NCBI GenBank assembly: GCA_004322045.1
Contig: SCRN01000014.1
Span: forward strand, 1-64,000
DNA: 64,000 bases
Direction: 5' to 3'
DNA from: Paraburkholderia sp.
GTDB taxonomy: Bacteria; Pseudomonadota; Gammaproteobacteria; Burkholderiales; Burkholderiaceae
Part shown: positions 26,361-36,647 of the stretch, piece after piece
Layout: every line of letters starts with the position of its first letter
How positions within the stretch are numbered: position 1 is the first letter of the stretch
Translations under genes and position numbers: made by a program
Notes under the pieces: model-generated
The model's input: only the letters and a program-made list of their open reading frames with translations
Database searches by the model: none
What the model was told of the DNA's origin: nothing

Positions 26361-27345
26361 AGGGGTCACGAAGAGCGCGCTTCTGCTGATGTCGATCGGC
26401 GAAGAAGAAGCCGCTGAAGTGTTTAAATTTCTCGCACCGCGCGAAGTGCAGAAGATCGGCGCCGCGATGGCCGCGCTCAAGAACGTCACGCGCGAGCAAG
26501 TCGAGACCGTGCTGCAGGATTTCGTCAAGGAAGCGGAGCAGCACACGGCGATGTCGCTCGATTCGAACGACTACATTCGCTCGGTGCTGACCAAGGCCCT
26601 TGGCGAAGACAAGGCCGGCGTGCTGATCGATCGCATCTTGCAAGGCGGCGATACGAGCGGCATCGAAGGGCTCAAGTGGATGGACTCGCCCGCCGTGGCC
26701 GAGCTCATCAAGAACGAGCACCCGCAGATCATCGCGACGATCCTCGTTCACTTGGACCGCGATCAGGCTTCGGAAATCGCCGCCTGCTTCACGGACCGGC
26801 TGCGCAACGACGTGCTGCTGCGTATCGCCACGCTGGACGGGATTCAGCCGGCCGCGCTGCGCGAGCTCGACGATGTACTCACGGGCTTGCTCTCGGGCAG
26901 CGACAACCTCAAGCGCAGCCCGATGGGCGGTATCAGGACGGCAGCGGAAATCCTGAACTTCATGCCGAGCATGCACGAGGAGTCGATTCTCGAAAGCGTA
27001 CGTCAGTACGACGCCGACCTTGCGCAAAAGATCATCGACCAGATGTTCGTGTTCGAGAACCTGCTCGATCTCGAAGACCGCGCGATTCAACTGCTGCTCA
27101 AGGAAGTGGAGTCCGAAGCGCTCATCATTTCGCTCAAGGGCGCGCCGCCCGCACTGCGTCAGAAGTTCCTCTCGAACATGTCGCAGCGCGCGGCCGAGTT
27201 GCTCGCCGAAGACCTCGACGCACGCGGTCCGGTGCGCGTCTCGGAAGTCGAAACGCAACAGCGCCGCATCCTGCAGATCGTGCGCAACTTGGCCGAAAGC
27301 GGTCAGATCGTCATTGGCGGAAAGGCGGAAGATGCCTATGTCTGA
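26350..27345 (+). CDS. fliG: Flagellar motor switch protein FliG
   Basis: The protein has 331 residues, the standard length. The N-terminal part (KSALLLMSIGEEEAAEVF) binds FliF. The middle has the E-H-P-Q segment (KNEHPQIIATIL) that contacts FliM. The C-terminal torque helix carries charged residues (MSQRAAELLAEDLDARGPVR) that work against the MotA stator. The ATG at 26350 lies inside the end of fliF, giving translational coupling. An upstream in-frame start at 26329 is less likely. Confidence 0.98.
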   Translation: MSAEGVTKSALLLMSIGEEEAAEVFKFLAPREVQKIGAAMAALKNVTREQVETVLQDFVKEAEQHTAMSLDSNDYIRSVLTKALGEDKAGVLIDRILQGGDTSGIEGLKWMDSPAVAELIKNEHPQIIATILVHLDRDQASEIAACFTDRLRNDVLLRIATLDGIQPAALRELDDVLTGLLSGSDNLKRSPMGGIRTAAEILNFMPSMHEESILESVRQYDADLAQKIIDQMFVFENLLDLEDRAIQLLLKEVESEALIISLKGAPPALRQKFLSNMSQRAAELLAEDLDARGPVRVSEVETQQRRILQIVRNLAESGQIVIGGKAEDAYV

Positions 27346-28006
27346 TTCGGGCCGTTCGGACAAGAAGCCTATCTCGGCGTACCAGCGCTGGGAGATGGCT
27401 TCGTTCGACCCGCCGCCTCCCCCGGATCCGGTCCGCGAGAACAGGCTCGCGCAGGAAATCCAACGCCTGCGCCAAGCGGCGCACCAGCAAGGGCTCGCGT
27501 CGGGCCACGTGGCCGGTCAGGCGATCGGTTATCAGGCCGGCTTCGATCAGGGCCATGCCCAAGGACTCGAAAAAGGCCGGCAGGAAGCGCATGCCGAAGC
27601 TGCGCGCCTGGCAAGCCTCGCCGACGAGTTCAAGGCCGCCCTCGACGGCGCGCAGACCGAAATGGCCGAGTCGCTCGTCGCCCTCGCGCTCGACATCGCG
27701 CAGCAGGTCGTGCGCCAGCACGTCGCGCACGATCCGGCCGCGCTAGTGGCGGCGGCGAGAGATATCCTCGCGGCCGAGCCGGCGCTCGCCGGCGCACCGC
27801 AATTGATCGTCAATCCGGCCGACTTGCCGATCGTGGAAGCCTATCTGAAAGACGAACTCGACACGCTCGGCTGGAACGTGCGCACCGACCCGGCGGTCGA
27901 GCGCGGCGGCTGCCGTGCGCAAGCGGCCACCGGCGAGATCGACGCCACCATCGGCACGCGCTGGCAGCGCGTGGCGGCCGCCCTCGGCAAGGTGAGCCAA
28001 TGGTGA
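27338..28006 (+). CDS. fliH: Flagellar assembly protein FliH
   Basis: The protein has 222 residues. The N terminus is Pro-rich (DPPPPPDP) and leads into a helical stretch with G-x3-G repeats ([21 protein letters not shown]), a known FliH feature. The C-terminal part resembles the V-type ATPase E subunit. FliH dimers hold and restrain the ATPase FliI and tether it to FliN. Two ATG codons, 27332 and 27338, are almost equally well placed behind AAAGG and GGAAG sites. The gene overlaps fliG by 8 bases and fliI by 7 bases. Confidence 0.95.
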   Translation: MSDSGRSDKKPISAYQRWEMASFDPPPPPDPVRENRLAQEIQRLRQAAHQQGLASGHVAGQAIGYQAGFDQGHAQGLEKGRQEAHAEAARLASLADEFKAALDGAQTEMAESLVALALDIAQQVVRQHVAHDPAALVAAARDILAAEPALAGAPQLIVNPADLPIVEAYLKDELDTLGWNVRTDPAVERGGCRAQAATGEIDATIGTRWQRVAAALGKVSQW

Positions 28007-29736
28007 ACGAAGTCACCGTCGAATCGCTGCGCGCGAGCGGCCTGTCGCCGCTGGAAGTCGAACTCGCGCTGGCGTCGTTCAGCCCCGAGGCGCTGCCCGA
28101 AGCGCGCCGCGCCCTGGACCCGACGGCAGGTGACGATGTCGGTGACGATCTCGCTTTGGCAGAGCGCGATATGCCGTGCGACGCATATCAAGCCGGTTCG
28201 GATGGGGCCATGCAGGCGATGGACGACGAACCGGCGTCATCCCCTGCGTCTTCGCTCGAGCATGCCGCTGGGACTCGCGGGGCACATAGGGTTCATGGCC
28301 CGCACGGCGCTCAGCCGGCGGCGAGCGCCTCGCGCGCTGCCTTTGCGCCCGACCCTGCGCTCGCGAGCAATCCCCATCTGGGCGCCTGGCGTAGCCGCCT
28401 GAACGCATTGCGCGAACGCAGCGCGCTCGCGCGGCCGCTCTCGGCCTGCGGACGCCTCACGCGCGCCGCCGGGCTTGTGCTCGAAGCGATCGGCATGCGG
28501 CTCGCCGTGGGCGCCGAGTGCTTGATCGAAATGCCGCCCGGCAGCACGCTGCCGATGGCCGAGGCCGAAGTCGTCGGCTTTGCCGGCGACCGTCTCTTCT
28601 TGATGCCCACGACCGAAGTCGCGGGCCTGTTGCCCGGCGCGCGCGTCTATCCGCGCGAAAGCGCGCCGCTCGCCGATCCGCTCGCGGGTGCGAAGCGCCT
28701 GCCGGTGGGCTGGGGCATGCTGGGACGCGTCGTCGACTCGTCAGGCCGTCCGCTCGATGGCCTCGGGCCGCTCGATACCGGCGCCGACGCGCCGCTGTCG
28801 TCGCCCTCGATCAACCCGCTGCAGCGCGAGCCGATCCACGAGGTGCTCGACGTCGGGGTGCGCGCGATCAATGCCCTGCTCACGGTGGGGCGCGGCCAGC
28901 GCATGGGCTTGTTCGCGGGCTCGGGCGTCGGTAAATCGGTGTTGCTCGGCACCATGGCGCGCTACACGAGCGCCGAAGTGATCGTGATCGGCCTCATCGG
29001 CGAACGCGGTCGCGAAGTGAAGGAATTCATCGAACAGATCCTCGGCGAAGACGGGCTGGCCCGTGCGGTCGTCGTGGCCGCCCCGGCCGACGTGTCGCCC
29101 TTGATGCGGATGCAAGGCGCGGCCTACGCGACTTCGCTCGCCGAGTACTTCCGTGATCAGGGCAAGCACGTGCTGCTGCTGATGGATTCGCTCACGCGCT
29201 ACGCAATGGCGCAGCGCGAGATCGCGCTGGCGATCGGCGAGCCGCCGGCGACCAAAGGCTATCCGCCATCGGTGTTCGCCAAGCTGCCCGCGTTGGTCGA
29301 GCGCACGGGCAACGGCCCCGAAGGCGGCGGCTCGATCACGGCCTTCTATACCGTGTTGACCGAAGGCGACGACCAGCAAGATCCCATTGCCGATTCGGCG
29401 CGCGCGATTCTCGACGGCCATATCGTGCTGTCGCGCACGCTCGCCGAAGCCGGCCACTATCCGGCGATCGACATTGAAGCCTCGATCAGCCGGGCGATGA
29501 CGGCGCTCATCGACGAGAAGCATCTGGAGCGCGTGCGGCTCTTCAAGCAGATGCTGTCGCGTTATCAGCGCAATCGCGACCTGATCAACGTCGGGGCCTA
29601 TTCGAGCGGGCGCGATGCGCTGCTCGACCGGGCGATCGCGCTGTATCCACGCATCGAAGCGTTCTTGCAGCAGGGCTTTCGCGAATGTGCGCCGTTCGCG
29701 CCCAGCCTCAATATGCTCGATGCGTTATTCGAATGA
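28000..29736 (+). CDS. fliI: Flagellum-specific ATPase FliI
   Basis: The protein has 578 residues. The catalytic domain has the P-loop G-S-G-V-G-K-S near residue 310, the Walker B region [11 protein letters not shown] and the family signature P-P-S-V-F-A-K-L-P. FliI hexamers power unfolding and release of export substrates with FliH and FliJ. The protein is about 100 residues longer than E. coli FliI. The extra part, roughly residues 25-130, is Ala-, Asp- and His-rich and looks disordered. The start overlaps the end of fliH. Confidence 0.97.
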   Translation: MVNEVTVESLRASGLSPLEVELALASFSPEALPEARRALDPTAGDDVGDDLALAERDMPCDAYQAGSDGAMQAMDDEPASSPASSLEHAAGTRGAHRVHGPHGAQPAASASRAAFAPDPALASNPHLGAWRSRLNALRERSALARPLSACGRLTRAAGLVLEAIGMRLAVGAECLIEMPPGSTLPMAEAEVVGFAGDRLFLMPTTEVAGLLPGARVYPRESAPLADPLAGAKRLPVGWGMLGRVVDSSGRPLDGLGPLDTGADAPLSSPSINPLQREPIHEVLDVGVRAINALLTVGRGQRMGLFAGSGVGKSVLLGTMARYTSAEVIVIGLIGERGREVKEFIEQILGEDGLARAVVVAAPADVSPLMRMQGAAYATSLAEYFRDQGKHVLLLMDSLTRYAMAQREIALAIGEPPATKGYPPSVFAKLPALVERTGNGPEGGGSITAFYTVLTEGDDQQDPIADSARAILDGHIVLSRTLAEAGHYPAIDIEASISRAMTALIDEKHLERVRLFKQMLSRYQRNRDLINVGAYSSGRDALLDRAIALYPRIEAFLQQGFRECAPFAPSLNMLDALFE

Positions 29737-29749
29737 GGAGTTCTAAGCG

Positions 29750-30202
29750 ATGGCCAAGCATTTTCCGATCAAAACGCTGATCGATCTCGCACAAAACGAC
29801 GTCGATGCGGCGGCCAAGCAGCTTGGCCGCGCGCAGCGCGAACGCGCGGATATCGAAGCGCAGTTGGAATCGCTGGTGCGCTATCGCGACGAGTATCACG
29901 CGAACTTCTCGGCTTCGGCCCAGTCGGGCATGCCCGCGGGCAACTGGCGCAACTTTCAGGCGTTCATCGATACGCTCGATGCGGCGATCGAGCAACAGCG
30001 CCGCTTGCTTGCCACGGCCGCCGCGCGCGTCGAAGCAGCTAAGCCCGAGTGGCAGCGTCAAAAACAGAAGCTCGGCTCGTACGAAGTCTTGCAAGCGCGC
30101 GGCGAGGCGGAGCAAGCGCGCGTCGTCGCGCGGCGCGAGCAGCGCGATGCGGACGAGCACGCCGCCAAGATGCTGCGCATGCGTCAGCAGAATTTGAATT
30201 AA
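29750..30202 (+). CDS. fliJ: Flagellar export protein FliJ
   Basis: The protein has 150 residues and is almost entirely coiled coil (DVDAAAKQLGRAQRERADIEA and later QRQKQKLGSYEVL). FliJ is the stalk-like subunit of the export ATPase, comparable to the gamma subunit of F1. It links FliI to FlhA and escorts unloaded chaperones. AGGAG lies 11 bases before the ATG, and the gap after fliI is 13 bases. Confidence 0.93.
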   Translation: MAKHFPIKTLIDLAQNDVDAAAKQLGRAQRERADIEAQLESLVRYRDEYHANFSASAQSGMPAGNWRNFQAFIDTLDAAIEQQRRLLATAAARVEAAKPEWQRQKQKLGSYEVLQARGEAEQARVVARREQRDADEHAAKMLRMRQQNLN

Positions 30203-30268
30203 CCGGAATCGCATCGGCGGGCGGCGCGCATGGCGCTGCGCCCTGTCGATGAACTTTGAGGCAAACTC

Positions 30269-31792
30269 ATGTCGCCCTTTTCTATCATCGGGTCTCCTTC
30301 AGCTGTGCCGGACACGGCGCTAGGCGCCGGACCGGCCGCGAGCGCACCGGCGGCGACGTCGTTCTCGCAGACGCTGCAGCAGACCGTCCACTCGCAAAAG
30401 CAGGCCGCGCAGCCCAGTGCGACGCGCAGCGACGCGGCTGCCGGCAACGGTTCGCAAGACGCCGGCGCCTCGCAATCGGCCTCGAACGGCGCCAATGCCG
30501 CGAGCGGCAACGGCAGCGATGCCTCGAGCGGCGCGAACGCGGCGCAGTCGGCCAGCGACGCCTCGTCCAAGCCGGCCGCGGGCGACAGTGCTTCATCGTC
30601 GCAATCGAGCTCGGGTGCGAAGCACGGCGATGCATCGTCTAGCGCCGACGCTGCGAATCAGGGCCAAAGCGCCGCCGATGCCGGCAATGCCGCAGCGCAG
30701 GCAGCCGCCGCCGCTCAAGCCGCGGCGCAGCAACAACAGCAGCAAGCGCAAGCCGCCGCGGGCAACGCGGCGATCGACGGCGCGAGCGCCTCGGGCACCG
30801 ACGCGACGAGCGGCAGCGCCGTCGCCACGGGCGCAACCGGTAAAGCGGCGGGCTCGACACCGAAAACGGTGCGCGCGGCCATCGAGGCCGCGCTGGCGGC
30901 GCAGATGGGCATGCAAGGCGCCGGCGCCGCGGCGGGCGCTTCCGGTACGCAAGTGCTCGGCAACACCGGGACGGCGACGGCATCGGGCACCGGCAACCTC
31001 GGCAACGGCATGGGTTCGTTGCCGCTCGGCTATAAGGCCGTCACTGCCTTGACGGGCGACGGCAAGAACGGGGCTGCGGCAGCCGTGAACGGTGCAGCCC
31101 AGCAGGCCGCGAAGGCGCTGCCCAATGCGGCCGCTTCCTCGGACAGTGCGGCGGCGGCAACGGCGCAAGCACTCGCGGGCGGCGGCGACGCCGGCGCGGC
31201 CATCGCCACGCTCAAGGACAACGCGGAAGCGGCGCGCGACGCCTTGGCCGCGACCCAGACGGCATCGGCGGCAAGCGTGGCGAGCGCCGCCGCGCAAGCC
31301 GCTGCGGCGGCGGGCTCGCCCAACATGGCGGCCGCCGTTGCTTCGCTGGCGCCGCCGGTGGGCACGCCCGATTGGGAAGACGCGCTGAGCCAGAAGGTCG
31401 TGTTTCTCTCCAACGCGCACCAGCAAAGCGCTGAGCTGACGTTGAACCCTCCCGATCTCGGTCCGCTGCAGGTCGTCTTGCAAGTGGCCGACAACCATGC
31501 GCATGCGTTGTTCGTCTCCCAGCATCAACAGGTGCGCGAAGCCGTGGAAGCGGCGCTGCCGAAGCTGCGGGACGCCTTGGAGGCCGGCGGGCTCGGGCTT
31601 GGCAGCGCGAGCGTGAGCGACGGCTTCGCGCGACAAGCCAACCAGCAGCAAGCGGGCAATCAAGGCGGCGGCTCGAGCCGGCGCGGCAGCGGCAGCGGCG
31701 GTGGAGCGAGCGGCGGCCAGGCCGACGATACCGTCTCCGCGGTAAAGGTGAGCACGCGGCGCACCGTCGGGATCGTCGATACGTTCGCCTGA
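30269..31792 (+). CDS. fliK: Flagellar hook-length control protein FliK
   Basis: The protein has 507 residues. Residues 1-360 are extremely rich in Ala, Ser, Gly, Gln and Asn, the disordered ruler and secretion part. The C-terminal Flg_hook domain has the core A-E-L-T-L-N-P-P-D-L-G-P-L-Q-V-V-L, which contacts FlhB to switch export specificity. The tail after residue 460 is Gly/Ser-rich. A second, different FliK-like gene is found at 21.4 kb. GAGG lies before the ATG. The gap of 257 bases before fliL may hold an extra promoter. Confidence 0.93.
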   Translation: MSPFSIIGSPSAVPDTALGAGPAASAPAATSFSQTLQQTVHSQKQAAQPSATRSDAAAGNGSQDAGASQSASNGANAASGNGSDASSGANAAQSASDASSKPAAGDSASSSQSSSGAKHGDASSSADAANQGQSAADAGNAAAQAAAAAQAAAQQQQQQAQAAAGNAAIDGASASGTDATSGSAVATGATGKAAGSTPKTVRAAIEAALAAQMGMQGAGAAAGASGTQVLGNTGTATASGTGNLGNGMGSLPLGYKAVTALTGDGKNGAAAAVNGAAQQAAKALPNAAASSDSAAAATAQALAGGGDAGAAIATLKDNAEAARDALAATQTASAASVASAAAQAAAAAGSPNMAAAVASLAPPVGTPDWEDALSQKVVFLSNAHQQSAELTLNPPDLGPLQVVLQVADNHAHALFVSQHQQVREAVEAALPKLRDALEAGGLGLGSASVSDGFARQANQQQAGNQGGGSSRRGSGSGGGASGGQADDTVSAVKVSTRRTVGIVDTFA

Positions 31793-32049
31793 TGATGGGT
31801 TGAGGCTGAGGTCACAGGAAGAATCGACGCACCGGCGAATCGAGCGCTCGCCGCTTGCGCAAGGACGCCCCATCGGCTCACGGCGCCCCCGCACGTTGGG
31901 GTCCGATTTTTGCTGCCCGCTTGCCATGCGTTCGCCGAGCCGGTGCCTTAAACGAACGAGATGGCGTCGATTGTCCCTTCTTTTCGGCTTATCGCCGATG
32001 CCCGCTTTAGCGAACAATTCAACCTAACGCATTTACGCAAAGCATTGTT

Positions 32050-32547
32050 ATGGCATCCTCGACCGCAAATCAGCAGAACGTCGACGTACCCGCGAAATCG
32101 GGCAAGCTCAAACGCATCTTGCTGATCGCTCTGATCGCGATCTTCGCTGCCGGCGCAGCCGCGGGAGGCATGTACTTCTTCTTGCTCAAGCACGGCGTGA
32201 GCAGCAAGCCGGCGCCCCCGCCCCCGCCTCCGCCGCCCGTGTTCTTCGCGCTCGATCCGATGACGGTGAACCTGCTGTCCGACGATGGTCAGCACTACCT
32301 GCGCGTCGGCCTGTCGCTCAAGCTCGGCAACGAGAAGACGCAGGAGGCGCTGCAGCAACATATGCCCGAGATTCGCAGCCGCATCTTGCTTGCGCTGTCC
32401 AATAAGCATCCCGAGGATCTGTCGACCCTCGACGGCAAGCACGCGCTCGCGGACGAGCTCAAGACGCTGATCGAGAAGCCGACGGACGGGAGCGAACCGC
32501 CCGTGCATATCGAGGCCGTGCTGTTCACGGAATTCGTGGTCCAGTAG
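32050..32547 (+). CDS. fliL: Flagellar basal body-associated protein FliL
   Basis: The protein has 165 residues. A single membrane helix (about residues 22-45) is followed by a run of eight Pro and then the periplasmic domain (FALDPMTVNLLSDDG, YLRVGLSLKL). FliL forms a ring around the stator units and helps motor torque and swarming. It starts the second half of the operon. Co-transcription with fliM is likely across the 103-base gap. Confidence 0.94.
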   Translation: MASSTANQQNVDVPAKSGKLKRILLIALIAIFAAGAAAGGMYFFLLKHGVSSKPAPPPPPPPPVFFALDPMTVNLLSDDGQHYLRVGLSLKLGNEKTQEALQQHMPEIRSRILLALSNKHPEDLSTLDGKHALADELKTLIEKPTDGSEPPVHIEAVLFTEFVVQ

Positions 32548-32650
32548 GACGCAGCGCCCGGCCCATGCCGCCCCATGCGAGCATGCCGTCGAGCGCAACG
32601 CACCCGCTAAGACGCTACTCATCAACCGCAATACAGGGACGAGCAAAGCA

Positions 32651-33652
32651 ATGGGCCACGAAGAGTTCATGTCCCAAGAGGAAGTCGATGCACTCCTCAA
32701 GGGCGTAACCGGCGAATCCGACGCCGACGCCGACCACGGCGACAAGACGGGCGTCCGCCCGTACAACATCGCGACGCAGGAGCGGATCGTTCGCGGCCGG
32801 ATGCCCGGCCTCGAAATCATCAACGAGCGCTTCGCGCGCCTGCTGCGCCTCGGCATTTTCAATTTCATGCGCCGCACCGCCGAAATCTCGGTCGGTCCGG
32901 TGAAAGTGCTCAAGTACAGCGAATTCACGCGCAATCTGCCGATTCCGACGAACCTGAACCTGGTCCACGTCAAGCCGCTGCGCGGCACCTCGTTGTTCGT
33001 GTTCGATCCGAACCTCGTGTTCTTCGTCGTCGACAACTTGTTCGGCGGCGACGGCCGGTTTCACACGCGCGTCGAAGGGCGCGATTTCACGGCCACCGAG
33101 CAACGCATTATCGGCAAGCTGCTCAACCTCGTCTTCGACCATTACACGACGGCATGGAAGAGCGTGCGGCCGCTGCAGTTCGAGTTCATGCGCTCGGAGA
33201 TGCACACCCAATTCGCGAACGTCGCGACGCCGAACGAAATCGTCATCGTCACGCAGTTCTCGATCGAATTCGGGCCGACGGGCGGCACGCTGCACATCTG
33301 CATGCCGTATTCGATGATCGAGCCGATCCGCGACGTGCTGACCTCGCCGATCCAAGGCGAAGCGCTCGAAGTCGATCGCCGCTGGGTGCGCGTGCTGTCC
33401 AAGCAGGTCCAGTTGGCCGAAGTGGAGCTCACGGCCGACCTGGCCCAGATCCCGGTCACGTTCGAGGACATCTTGAACCTGCGCGCGGGCGACGTGCTAC
33501 CGATCAACATCCCCGAAAACATCGTGGCCAAGGTCGACGGCGTGCCCGTCATGGAATGCGGCTACGGGCTCTTCAATGGTCAATATGCGTTGCGCGTGCA
33601 AAAAATGATCAGCGCAGCGGAAAACACGATTAAGGAAACGGATTATGAGTGA
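32651..33652 (+). CDS. fliM: Flagellar motor switch protein FliM
   Basis: The protein has 333 residues. The N terminus carries the CheY-binding segment (MSQEEVDALLKG). The middle domain (RMPGLEIINERFARLLR, GGxG-like FGGDGRFHTR) and a C-terminal SpoA domain follow. FliM links phospho-CheY binding to a change in rotor direction. A start at the second Met (residue 7) would also give a normal FliM N terminus. The end overlaps fliN by 8 bases. Confidence 0.97.
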   Translation: MGHEEFMSQEEVDALLKGVTGESDADADHGDKTGVRPYNIATQERIVRGRMPGLEIINERFARLLRLGIFNFMRRTAEISVGPVKVLKYSEFTRNLPIPTNLNLVHVKPLRGTSLFVFDPNLVFFVVDNLFGGDGRFHTRVEGRDFTATEQRIIGKLLNLVFDHYTTAWKSVRPLQFEFMRSEMHTQFANVATPNEIVIVTQFSIEFGPTGGTLHICMPYSMIEPIRDVLTSPIQGEALEVDRRWVRVLSKQVQLAEVELTADLAQIPVTFEDILNLRAGDVLPINIPENIVAKVDGVPVMECGYGLFNGQYALRVQKMISAAENTIKETDYE

Positions 33653-34133
33653 TCTGAACGCGATGCCCGGTGAAGGCACGGCCGATCTGGACGCGGCGCT
33701 CGCCGCCGCCGCTGCCGAAAGCGCCAAGCAGGCCGCCGGCGCGGCCGACGAGGAGGCAAGCCTGGACGATTGGGCCGCCGCCCTCGCCGAGCAAAATTCG
33801 AACGAGACTCCCGCGCCTGCCGCGGCCGGCGTGTTCCAGCCGCTGTCGAAGGTCGAACCGACGACAACGCGCAACGACATCGATATGATTCTGGACATTC
33901 CGGTCCAGATGACGGTCGAACTGGGGCGCACGAAAATTGCGATTCGAAACTTGTTGCAACTTGCGCAGGGCTCGGTCGTCGAACTCGACGGGATGGCCGG
34001 CGAGCCGATGGATGTGCTCGTGAACGGCTGTTTGATTGCCCAGGGTGAAGTGGTTGTCGTCAACGACAAGTTCGGCATCCGGCTGACCGACATCATCACG
34101 CCGGCCGAACGTATTCGAAAGCTCAATCGATAA
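33645..34133 (+). CDS. fliN: Flagellar motor switch protein FliN
   Basis: The protein has 162 residues. The first 75 residues are acidic and Ala-rich. The SpoA domain follows with DIPVQMTVELGRTKIAIRNLL and VNGCLIAQGEVVVVNDKFGIR, the standard FliN core. FliN forms the lower C ring with FliM and docks FliH/FliI. The start overlaps fliM, and fliO follows after four bases. Confidence 0.97.
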   Translation: MSDLNAMPGEGTADLDAALAAAAAESAKQAAGAADEEASLDDWAAALAEQNSNETPAPAAAGVFQPLSKVEPTTTRNDIDMILDIPVQMTVELGRTKIAIRNLLQLAQGSVVELDGMAGEPMDVLVNGCLIAQGEVVVVNDKFGIRLTDIITPAERIRKLNR

Positions 34134-34137
34134 CTTG

Positions 34138-34728
34138 ATGAAATCTCTCCTGCACCGTGCGTCGCAACCGAGGCGCGTGGCAGCAAAGCTGGCGGCATCT
34201 GTGGCATATGCGGCGTTCGCCGCGGCCGCACCGGCGGTGTTCGCACCCGTGGCGGCGGCCGCCGATATGAACGCGGTCAACAACGCCGCGAAAATCGCAT
34301 CGAGCGTGGGCGCCGGCACGGCCGTGCCAGCGATCGGCGTGGGCGCCGTGCTGCAGACGCTGGTCGGCTTGGCCATCGTCGTCGCCTTGGTGTTCGCTTG
34401 CGCCTGGCTCGCCCGCCGCTTCGGCTTGCAGCCTTCGGGGCGCGGCCAGCTCGTGCGCACCATCGGTGGCGTCTCGCTCGGTGGCAAGGAGCGCGTGGCA
34501 GTGGTGCAGATCGGCGATACCTGGCTGGTCGTGGGCGCGGCGCCCGGCAACGTGCGCCTGCTCCACACGATACCCGCACCGGCCGCGAGCGAAACCGGCG
34601 CCTCGGGCGGCGGGCAGTCAGATGCGGCACCCGGGCCGTTGCCCGGCACCTTCGGCTCGCGCTTTCGTGCGGCGCTCGGGGACGAAGCGCGCAAGCGCTT
34701 TTCTCGGCCTACGGGTGGAGGCAAGTAA
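34138..34728 (+). CDS. fliO: Flagellar biosynthetic protein FliO
   Basis: The protein has 196 residues. It has an N-terminal signal-like segment and one clear membrane helix (about residues 70-92, LVGLAIVVALVFACAWLARR). A cytoplasmic beta-rich domain follows (RTIGGVSLGGKERVAVVQIG). FliO helps assemble FliP into the export gate. The N-terminal extension before the helix is longer than in E. coli. A TTG directly upstream (34135) is in frame, but the ATG is preferred. The stop touches the fliP ATG. Confidence 0.9.
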   Translation: MKSLLHRASQPRRVAAKLAASVAYAAFAAAAPAVFAPVAAAADMNAVNNAAKIASSVGAGTAVPAIGVGAVLQTLVGLAIVVALVFACAWLARRFGLQPSGRGQLVRTIGGVSLGGKERVAVVQIGDTWLVVGAAPGNVRLLHTIPAPAASETGASGGGQSDAAPGPLPGTFGSRFRAALGDEARKRFSRPTGGGK

Positions 34729-35505
34729 ATGTCGTCCAGCTCACTCGTGCGGCTCGCGCGCGCCGCATTGCCCGCAGTTCCGCTTTTGATCTTGACGCTC
34801 CTGCCGCAACTCGTGCAGGCGCAAACGCCGGCCGGCTTGCCGGCCTTCACGACGAGCCCCGGCCCCGGCGGCGGCACGACCTACTCGCTGAGCGTGCAGA
34901 CGATGCTGCTGCTCACGATGCTGTCGTTCCTGCCGGCGATGGTGCTCATGATGACGAGCTTCACGCGCATCATCATCGTGCTCTCGCTGTTGCGCCAAGC
35001 GCTCGGCACGAGCACGACGCCGCCGAATCAAGTGCTGGTGGGGCTTGCGCTGTTCCTCACCCTGTTCGTGATGTCGCCCGTGCTGAACAAGGCTTACGAG
35101 GACGGCTACAAGCCGTTTTCGGACGGCGCCATTCCGATGGAGACGGCCGTCCAGCGCGGCTTGGCGCCGTTCAAGCAATTCATGCTGAAGCAAACGCGCG
35201 AATCCGACCTGGCGCTCTTTGCCAAGATTTCCCATTCGCCGCCGCTCCAAGGCCCCGAAGACGTCCCGCTGCCGCTGCTCGTGCCCGCATTCGTCACGAG
35301 CGAATTGAAGACCGCCTTTCAAATCGGCTTCACGATCTTCATTCCGTTTCTCATCATCGACATGGTGGTGGCGAGCGTGTTGATGTCGATGGGGATGATG
35401 ATGGTCTCGCCCGTGACGATTTCGCTGCCTTTCAAACTCATGCTGTTCGTGCTCGTGGACGGCTGGCAGTTGCTCATCGGCTCGCTCGCGCAGAGCTTCA
35501 CCTGA
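34729..35505 (+). CDS. fliP: Flagellar export gate protein FliP
   Basis: The protein has 258 residues. A cleavable signal peptide (end near VQA-QT) precedes four membrane helices. The motifs [15 protein letters not shown] and [12 protein letters not shown], and the segment before the last helix, are typical of FliP. Five FliP subunits, with FliQ and FliR, build the export channel. A GGAGG site sits within the end of fliO, and the ATG follows the fliO stop directly. Confidence 0.98.
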   Translation: MSSSSLVRLARAALPAVPLLILTLLPQLVQAQTPAGLPAFTTSPGPGGGTTYSLSVQTMLLLTMLSFLPAMVLMMTSFTRIIIVLSLLRQALGTSTTPPNQVLVGLALFLTLFVMSPVLNKAYEDGYKPFSDGAIPMETAVQRGLAPFKQFMLKQTRESDLALFAKISHSPPLQGPEDVPLPLLVPAFVTSELKTAFQIGFTIFIPFLIIDMVVASVLMSMGMMMVSPVTISLPFKLMLFVLVDGWQLLIGSLAQSFT

Positions 35506-35530
35506 GCGTGCAACAACGAGGACCGCACTC

Positions 35531-35800
35531 ATGACGCCCGAATCCGTTCTGACGCTCGCTCACCGGGCGATGTACGTCGCGCTCTTGCTCACGGCGCCGC
35601 CGCTGATCGTCTCGCTCGTCGTCGGTCTGCTCGTGAGCTTCTTCCAAGCGGCCACGCAGATCAACGAGGCCACGCTCTCGTTCATTCCGAAGCTGATGGC
35701 CGTGACCATCACGCTCGTCATTGCCGGGCCCTGGATGCTCTCGATCATGCTCGATTACATGCGCCAAACGTTGACGGCCATTCCGTCGATGGCGGGGTAG
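35531..35800 (+). CDS. fliQ: Flagellar export gate protein FliQ
   Basis: The protein has 89 residues with two membrane helices (ALLLTAPPLIVSLVVGLLVS and AVTITLVIAGPWML), and between them FFQAATQINEATLSFIPKL, a near-invariant FliQ segment. Four copies wrap the FliP-FliR core. The gap from fliP is 25 bases and contains a GAGGA site. Confidence 0.97.
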   Translation: MTPESVLTLAHRAMYVALLLTAPPLIVSLVVGLLVSFFQAATQINEATLSFIPKLMAVTITLVIAGPWMLSIMLDYMRQTLTAIPSMAG

Positions 35801-35829
35801 CGCGCCGGCGCCCGCACTCGGACCGGCCG

Positions 35830-36615
35830 ATGTTCACTGTCACCTACGCGCAACTGAACGCCTGGCTCACGGCGTTCTTGTGGCCGTTTACGCGTATCGC
35901 CGCGCTCGTCGCGGCCGCGCCCGTGCTCGGTCATGCTTCTTTGCCCGCGCGCGTGAAGATCGGGCTGGCCGCGTTCATCACGCTCATCGTCGCGCCGACC
36001 CTCCCGTCTATGCCGCAGGTGACCGTCTTTTCGGCCGCAGGCGTTTGGGTGCTGGTGATGCAGCTTTTGATCGGCGCGGCGCTCGGGTTTGCGATGCAGC
36101 TCGTGTTCGCCGCCGTGGAAATGGCGGGCACGCTCGTCGGCTTGCAGATGGGGCTCGGCTTCGCGACGTTCTTCGATCCGAGCTCGAACGCATCGGCGCA
36201 GGTCATCTCGAGCTTTTTGAACATGATCGCGATGATCGCGTTCCTCGCGTTCAACGGGCATCTGCAGATGATCACCGCCCTGATCGGCTCGTTTCAGTCG
36301 GTGCCGATCGCGGCCGCGGTATACGGACCGCCCGGGATGCGCACGCTCGTCGAATGGGGCGGCGCGATTTTCTCGGCCGGGCTGCTGCTGTCGCTGCCCG
36401 TCGTCATCGCGCTGCTCGTCGCGAACCTCTCGCTCGGCATTTTGAACCGCGCCGCGCCGCAAATCGGCATCTTTCAAATCGGATTCTCGGTCACGCTCAT
36501 GGTCGGCATGCTGCTGCTCCTGCTGATGCTGCCGAATATGATCCCGTTCTTTGCCCGGCTGATCGATGCGGGCGTCGATGAAATGGGGCGTGTGGCCGCG
36601 GCGCTGCATGGGTAA
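35830..36615 (+). CDS. fliR: Flagellar export gate protein FliR
   Basis: The protein has 261 residues and is hydrophobic, with about six helices. The segments WPFTRIAALVAAAPVLGH, GTLVGLQMGLGFATFFDP and NLSLGILNRAAPQIGIFQIGF match FliR. One FliR caps the FliP5 ring. It is the last gene of the plus-strand block. The terminator region beyond it mainly serves flgL from the other side. Confidence 0.97.
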   Translation: MFTVTYAQLNAWLTAFLWPFTRIAALVAAAPVLGHASLPARVKIGLAAFITLIVAPTLPSMPQVTVFSAAGVWVLVMQLLIGAALGFAMQLVFAAVEMAGTLVGLQMGLGFATFFDPSSNASAQVISSFLNMIAMIAFLAFNGHLQMITALIGSFQSVPIAAAVYGPPGMRTLVEWGGAIFSAGLLLSLPVVIALLVANLSLGILNRAAPQIGIFQIGFSVTLMVGMLLLLLMLPNMIPFFARLIDAGVDEMGRVAAALHG

Positions 36616-36647
36616 TGGCTCGCTAGCGCGCCTCTCCCACCAACGCT

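Noticed and set aside
30269-31792. Frameshift or corrupted gene in the Ala-rich part of fliK
   Set aside because: The frame is open throughout and the C-terminal FliK domain is intact. Low-complexity rulers are normal for FliK.
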